DNA of 8,771 nt from an uncultured Clostridia bacterium (GTDB lineage Bacteria; Bacillota; Clostridia; Oscillospirales; Acutalibacteraceae), in NCBI GenBank assembly GCA_937898195.1, contig CALEJD010000004.1, positions 1 through 8,771 on the forward strand. Reading direction: 5' to 3'. Positions 5,880 through 8,771 of the stretch are shown in pieces; position 1 is the stretch's first letter, and the number at the start of each line of letters is the position of its first letter. Position numbers and translations under genes: made by a program. The notes below the pieces were generated by a model. That model was not told where the DNA came from and made no database searches. It saw nothing but the letters and a program-made list of their open reading frames with translations.

Positions 5880-5907
5880 ATTATACACCTATAAAATCAG
5901 TTGTCAA
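5880..5907 (-). promoter_or_regulatory. Consensus sigma-A promoter of the thiT riboswitch leader
   Basis: On the minus strand TTGACA (5907-5902) and TATAAT (5885-5880), both perfect consensus, are 16 bp apart. The -35 lies inside the last codons of recD2 and the recD2 stop codon falls in the spacer. Initiation near 5873 would begin just ahead of the TPP aptamer. Confidence 0.85.
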
Positions 5908-8098
5908 GCATAAAATGTTTCAATGCAGAATAACGAAGTTGAGTTTTTGAATTTTCAATCATATTATTAACACAACCTGTAGTTCCAACTAAAATTAAAA
6001 GTCTTTTTGCTCTTGTAACTGCAGTATAAAGCAAGTTTCTATAACAAAGACGGCTATTAACAGATATTACAGGCACGATTACTGCGTCAAACTCGCTACC
6101 TTGACTTTTATGAACAGTTACTGCATAGGCAAGTTCAAGTTCGGTTAACTGCTCTTTAGTATATGTAGCGCGACGGCCTGAAAAGTCGATTATGATTGCG
6201 TCACGGCGCAAATCAATATGCTCAATAAATCCAATGTCACCATTGAATATTCCGTCGCCTTCTTCATCATAAGATTCCCAATGAATATTGTAATTGTTTT
6301 TGGTCTGCATAACCTTATCGCCGACCCTGAAGACTCTATATCCAGTATTATATTCACTTTTTTCAGGTGATGCGGGGTTAATCTCATCTTGCAAAACTTT
6401 GTTAAGATTCATAGTCCCCGTATCGCCTTTTTTAGATGGACAAAGAACCTGAATCTGTGTAGTTGGGTCAAGATTATAAGCATCTTTTAATCTTTTAGAA
6501 TATAAATCCTTTATTGTACGCACTGCATCAAGGGGATAGTGTCTTTGTAAAAGATAGAAATCCCCTTCTTTATAATCTGTTTCAATTTTTTCGCCATTGA
6601 CGATTAAGTGAGCATTTTTAACAATATTGCTTTCAAGTGATTGGCGGAAAATTTCTTTAAGTTGCACAACAGGAAGCATTTCACAATCAATCAAATCTTT
6701 AAGCACATTACCTGCACTGACTGGTGGCAACTGGTCACTGTCACCAACCATTACCAGTCTGCAACCAAAAGGCAACGCTTCAAGCAAACTTTGAAACAAG
6801 AATATATCAACCATAGACATTTCGTCAACAATTACTGCCTGACAATCTAAAGGATTACGCAAGTTCCTTTTAAAAACGGGTTTATTACCATTTCCCCATT
6901 CAACTTCAAGAAGTCGGTGAATAGTTGTGGCTTTTCTCCCCGTTGCTTCGGTCATTCTCTGTGCTGCACGACCCGTTGGAGCACAAAGAGCAATGTCAAG
7001 ATGGTCTCTTTCAAACATTGTTATTATGCCATTTAATGTTGTGGTTTTACCTGTACCCGGTCCACCAGTAAGAATAAGAATACCTTTATTTACAGCCGTA
7101 ATAATTGCTTCTTTTTGTTTATCTGCAAATTGTATATTACAAGTTTTTTCAAGGTTTTCAATATATGACTTAACATCAATTGGGTTTTCAGGCGGAAATT
7201 TCAATAAAACTTTTATTCTGTTTGCTATTGACATTTCTGCGTGATATGCCTCTGGGATAAAAACAAAATCCTTGTTGTTAATTTCTTTAATTATAATCTT
7301 CTTGCTTTCTTTTAAATTATCAATAGCAATTTCAATATTTTCACGGGACTCACTAAGCAAATCACAAGATGGCGTAAATAATTTTTCTAGTGGTACACAA
7401 GTGTGACCGTTTTTAAAATTATAACTGATTACATAAAGAATTCCCGCTTCAATTCTATATTGAGATTTGGGTTTATTGGGTAACATCTCTGCAATTTGTT
7501 CAGCTCTTTCAAATGAAATTTTACCGTCACCCTCACAAAGAATATATGGGTTTTCTTCAATTAATTGTACGGCACCATTACCTAATTTATCGAAAGCAAA
7601 AAGACATTCATTTGTTTTAAGACCATATTTTGAAAGATTAATAATTAACGCTCTTGTCGAACACTGACGATTATATTCTTTGCCGATTTTCTTCGCTTTT
7701 TCAAGAGAAATGCCCTTTATTTCAGCAAGTCTTTCAGGCTCATATTGAAGAATATCAAAGGTTTTTTCACCAAACTTGTTGATAATTTTAAGCGCAGTTG
7801 ACTCACGAACACCTTTAACCACACCACTTGCTAGATAATGATATAAATCATCAACTGTCTCGGGTAAAGTTGCATTACAAGATTCTGCTTTAAACTGACG
7901 TCCATAAATAGAATGATATGTATATTCACCGATTAACTCAACACGGTCACCAATTTTAACATCAACTGTATTGCCAACAACAGTCAGCTCTTCATCACCA
8001 ATGTCAACATAGAAAACTGTGTATCCATTAGCGTCGTTATAAAAAGTTATGTCTGTGACGGTTCCTGTTAATTTGATTTTTGTTTCAAATTCTTCCAT
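5897..8098 (-). CDS. recD2: RecD2-type (RecD/TraA family) ATP-dependent 5'-3' DNA helicase
   Basis: This 733-aa superfamily 1B helicase has an N-terminal OB-like region (about 1-75), a helix-hairpin-helix section (around IKGISLEKAKKIG, near 130) and two RecA-like motor domains. Motifs include Walker A GGPGTGKTTT (345-354), motif II VDEMSMVD with D425/E426, motif III GDSDQLPPVSAGN, and the C-terminal HKSQG (663-667) and YTAVTRAK (691-698). It has the long N-terminal region of RecD2 rather than the RecB-binding form of RecD, and no recB/recC or addAB is nearby. Family members unwind DNA 5'-3' and act in repair and replication-fork maintenance; that role is carried over from RecD2 of Deinococcus and Bacillus. 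The ATG follows AAAGGA at eight bases. It overlaps the preceding 114-aa gene by 14 bp and has no terminator of its own. Confidence 0.95.
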   Translation of the reverse strand: MEEFETKIKLTGTVTDITFYNDANGYTVFYVDIGDEELTVVGNTVDVKIGDRVELIGEYTYHSIYGRQFKAESCNATLPETVDDLYHYLASGVVKGVRESTALKIINKFGEKTFDILQYEPERLAEIKGISLEKAKKIGKEYNRQCSTRALIINLSKYGLKTNECLFAFDKLGNGAVQLIEENPYILCEGDGKISFERAEQIAEMLPNKPKSQYRIEAGILYVISYNFKNGHTCVPLEKLFTPSCDLLSESRENIEIAIDNLKESKKIIIKEINNKDFVFIPEAYHAEMSIANRIKVLLKFPPENPIDVKSYIENLEKTCNIQFADKQKEAIITAVNKGILILTGGPGTGKTTTLNGIITMFERDHLDIALCAPTGRAAQRMTEATGRKATTIHRLLEVEWGNGNKPVFKRNLRNPLDCQAVIVDEMSMVDIFLFQSLLEALPFGCRLVMVGDSDQLPPVSAGNVLKDLIDCEMLPVVQLKEIFRQSLESNIVKNAHLIVNGEKIETDYKEGDFYLLQRHYPLDAVRTIKDLYSKRLKDAYNLDPTTQIQVLCPSKKGDTGTMNLNKVLQDEINPASPEKSEYNTGYRVFRVGDKVMQTKNNYNIHWESYDEEGDGIFNGDIGFIEHIDLRRDAIIIDFSGRRATYTKEQLTELELAYAVTVHKSQGSEFDAVIVPVISVNSRLCYRNLLYTAVTRAKRLLILVGTTGCVNNMIENSKTQLRYSALKHFMLDN

Positions 8099-8429
8099 CT
8101 AAAAAATCCTTTAAATATTCTTTATTAACCAGATATATTCCGTTGCTTTCTTTACATATCTCTAAGAGATTATCTCTTTCGTTTTCACACATTCCATTAT
8201 CTAACACAACAATTTTGCCGTGAAGGTCTTCACCCATTAAATTTAGTTTCATTCTCAAAGCATAGGCTTTCTTTCTGACTTCACAGCTTGATATGTCACA
8301 GGGTAAAAAAACGAAAAAATCCTTACGAGTTTTAGGTATTAATAATTTTAACATAATTGTATAGCAAAAAGCAACTATTCCCATTAGTGTTGAGCACAGA
8401 AAAAAGGACCCTAACAATGCTTCAAACAT
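8085..8429 (-). CDS. Uncharacterised 114-aa membrane-anchored protein upstream of recD2
   Basis: I do not recognise this protein with certainty. It begins with one strongly hydrophobic segment (residues about 4-31, LLGSFFLCSTLMGIVAF..LKLLI), then a basic PKTRKD stretch suggesting an N-out/C-in topology. A soluble domain of about 80 residues follows, containing a two-cysteine segment (LPCDISSCEVRKKAYALR), a likely beta strand and turn (KIVVLDNGMCENERDNLLEIC) and a charged C-terminus. The second half has the look of short Clostridial hypothetical proteins with an 'IVVLD-x-GM-x-E' core. The start is firm: GAGGTGAT lies five bases before the ATG. Its 3' end overlaps recD2 by 14 bp in another frame, so the two are almost certainly co-transcribed and perhaps translationally coupled. 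A link to recD2 function is inferred from position only. Confidence 0.8.
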   Translation of the reverse strand: MFEALLGSFFLCSTLMGIVAFCYTIMLKLLIPKTRKDFFVFLPCDISSCEVRKKAYALRMKLNLMGEDLHGKIVVLDNGMCENERDNLLEICKESNGIYLVNKEYLKDFLDGRI

Positions 8430-8432
8430 AAA

Positions 8433-8461
8433 AAATCACCTCAACATATTATATGGTGATT
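8433..8461. repeat. 7-bp inverted repeat spanning the -10 region and ribosome site of the 114-aa gene
   Basis: AATCACC (8433-8439) and GGTGATT (8455-8461) are perfect inverted copies with a 15-bp spacer. On the minus strand the downstream copy is the core of the ribosome site (GGTGATT) and the upstream copy lies just before the -10. In a read-through transcript from rnpB the two would pair and mask the ribosome site; at DNA level it could be an operator. Confidence 0.4.
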
Positions 8462-8476
8462 CAGATTTAAGGTTAA
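8448..8476 (-). promoter_or_regulatory. Candidate promoter of the 114-aa gene/recD2 operon
   Basis: On the minus strand TTAACC (8476-8471) and a perfect TATAAT (8453-8448) are 17 bp apart. Initiation near 8441 would give a leader that starts almost at the ribosome site. The -35 is only a fair match and overlaps the end of the rnpB terminator T-run. Confidence 0.5.
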
Positions 8477-8504
8477 AAAATAAGGACTTGAAAACAAGTC
8501 CTTA
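8475..8504 (-). terminator. Intrinsic terminator of rnpB
   Basis: On the minus strand TAAGGACTTG pairs with CAAGTCCTTA (10 bp) around TTTT and runs into TTTTTT (8480-8475). It lies directly past the 3' end of the RNase P RNA. Confidence 0.9.
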
Positions 8505-8510
8505 AAATAA

Positions 8511-8771
8511 TGAGTTGGTCTGTAAGCCGAGTTCTGTCGTTTAAGGCAATTATCTATCTGGGACACATATTGCTATGAGCCTCAAGCCGTCTTTCGAAGT
8601 ATCTGCCCAGCTGACAACTTCAGTCGACGTTGCATCGGGTAGGGTTTGCTCAGCCGTTACATCTCTGTAACGCTGGTGAGCTCTTACCTCGCCTTTCCAC
8701 CCTTACCGTTAAAAACGGCGGTAATTTTCTATGCACTTTCCCTAAGGTCACCCTCGGCGGCCGTTAGCCGT
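8511..8771 (-). ncRNA. rnpB: RNase P RNA (rnpB), 3' part, truncated by the window edge
   Basis: Read on the minus strand, this is the 3' portion of the catalytic RNA that removes 5' leaders from tRNA precursors. Recognisable conserved parts are GGTAAGGGTGGAAAGG followed by GAGGTAAGAGCTCACC (about 8675-8710), the GGCTTGAGGC section, AGATAGATAATTGCC, and the 3' signature ACAGAACTCGGCTTACAG (8537-8520). The arrangement resembles the ancestral type A form used by Clostridia rather than the Bacillus B form. About 260 bases are present; the 5' conserved GAAAGTCC-type region and promoter lie beyond 8771. The exact 3' end is estimated from the start of the terminator stem. Confidence 0.95.

Noticed and set aside
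6927..7244. 105-codon plus-strand open frame inside recD2
   Set aside because: It is the complement of the Walker A region of recD2, rich in V/P from reversed G/T codons; there is no start signal.
1..8771. CRISPR array, tRNA, prophage, toxin-antitoxin or defence island
   Set aside because: No spaced direct repeats, no tRNA cloverleaf sequence, and no phage, nuclease or toxin domains were seen; apart from the IS end the content is core chromosome.

Overview
The window reads as chromosomal DNA from a low-GC, spore-forming Firmicute of class Clostridia, possibly a gut Oscillospiraceae/Ruminococcaceae relative. The evidence is a spoVAE gene, a SigH-like sigma factor, a TPP-riboswitch-controlled thiT, a RecD2 helicase without RecBC partners, a type-A-looking RNase P RNA, strong GGAGG-type ribosome binding sites and AT-rich intergenic DNA. 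The genus is inference. Most genes are on the minus strand; only comM is on the plus strand.

Left edge (1-500): bases 1-54 look like the terminus of an IS3-family insertion sequence. It ends 19 bp past the stop of a complete 117-aa spoVAE (74-427, minus), which stands alone without spoVAC or spoVAD and has a candidate forespore (sigma-G type) promoter. A terminator (473-499) separates it from the next unit.

Sigma unit (500-1490): a SigH-like sigma factor with a TTG start (825-1376) is followed by a 91-aa double zinc-ribbon protein (513-788). They share one strong sigma-A-type promoter (1428-1455), with an unexplained dyad just upstream of it.

Sugar mutase unit (1496-3404): a 571-aa phosphoglucomutase/phosphomannomutase is followed 2 bp later by a 31-codon single-span membrane miniprotein (1533-1628) and then a terminator. 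The miniprotein is easily missed and is one of the more interesting items here.

Centre (3419-5040): comM, a Mg-chelatase-like AAA+ ATPase, is transcribed divergently from the mutase. It ends in a bidirectional terminator shared with the convergent thiT.

Thiamine unit (5042-5907): a consensus promoter, partly inside the recD2 3' end, drives a TPP riboswitch with an intrinsic terminator ahead of thiT, the thiamine S-component of an ECF transporter. The terminator's 5' arm can pair with either its own 3' arm or the aptamer's conserved GGCUGAG, which suggests the switching mechanism.

Right edge (5897-8771): the 3' part of rnpB and its terminator come first. Then come an uncharacterised 114-aa membrane-anchored protein and recD2, which overlap by 14 bp and form an operon. 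I found no CRISPR array, defence island, tRNA or prophage. This is mostly housekeeping chromosome; the novelty lies in small proteins and regulatory sites.
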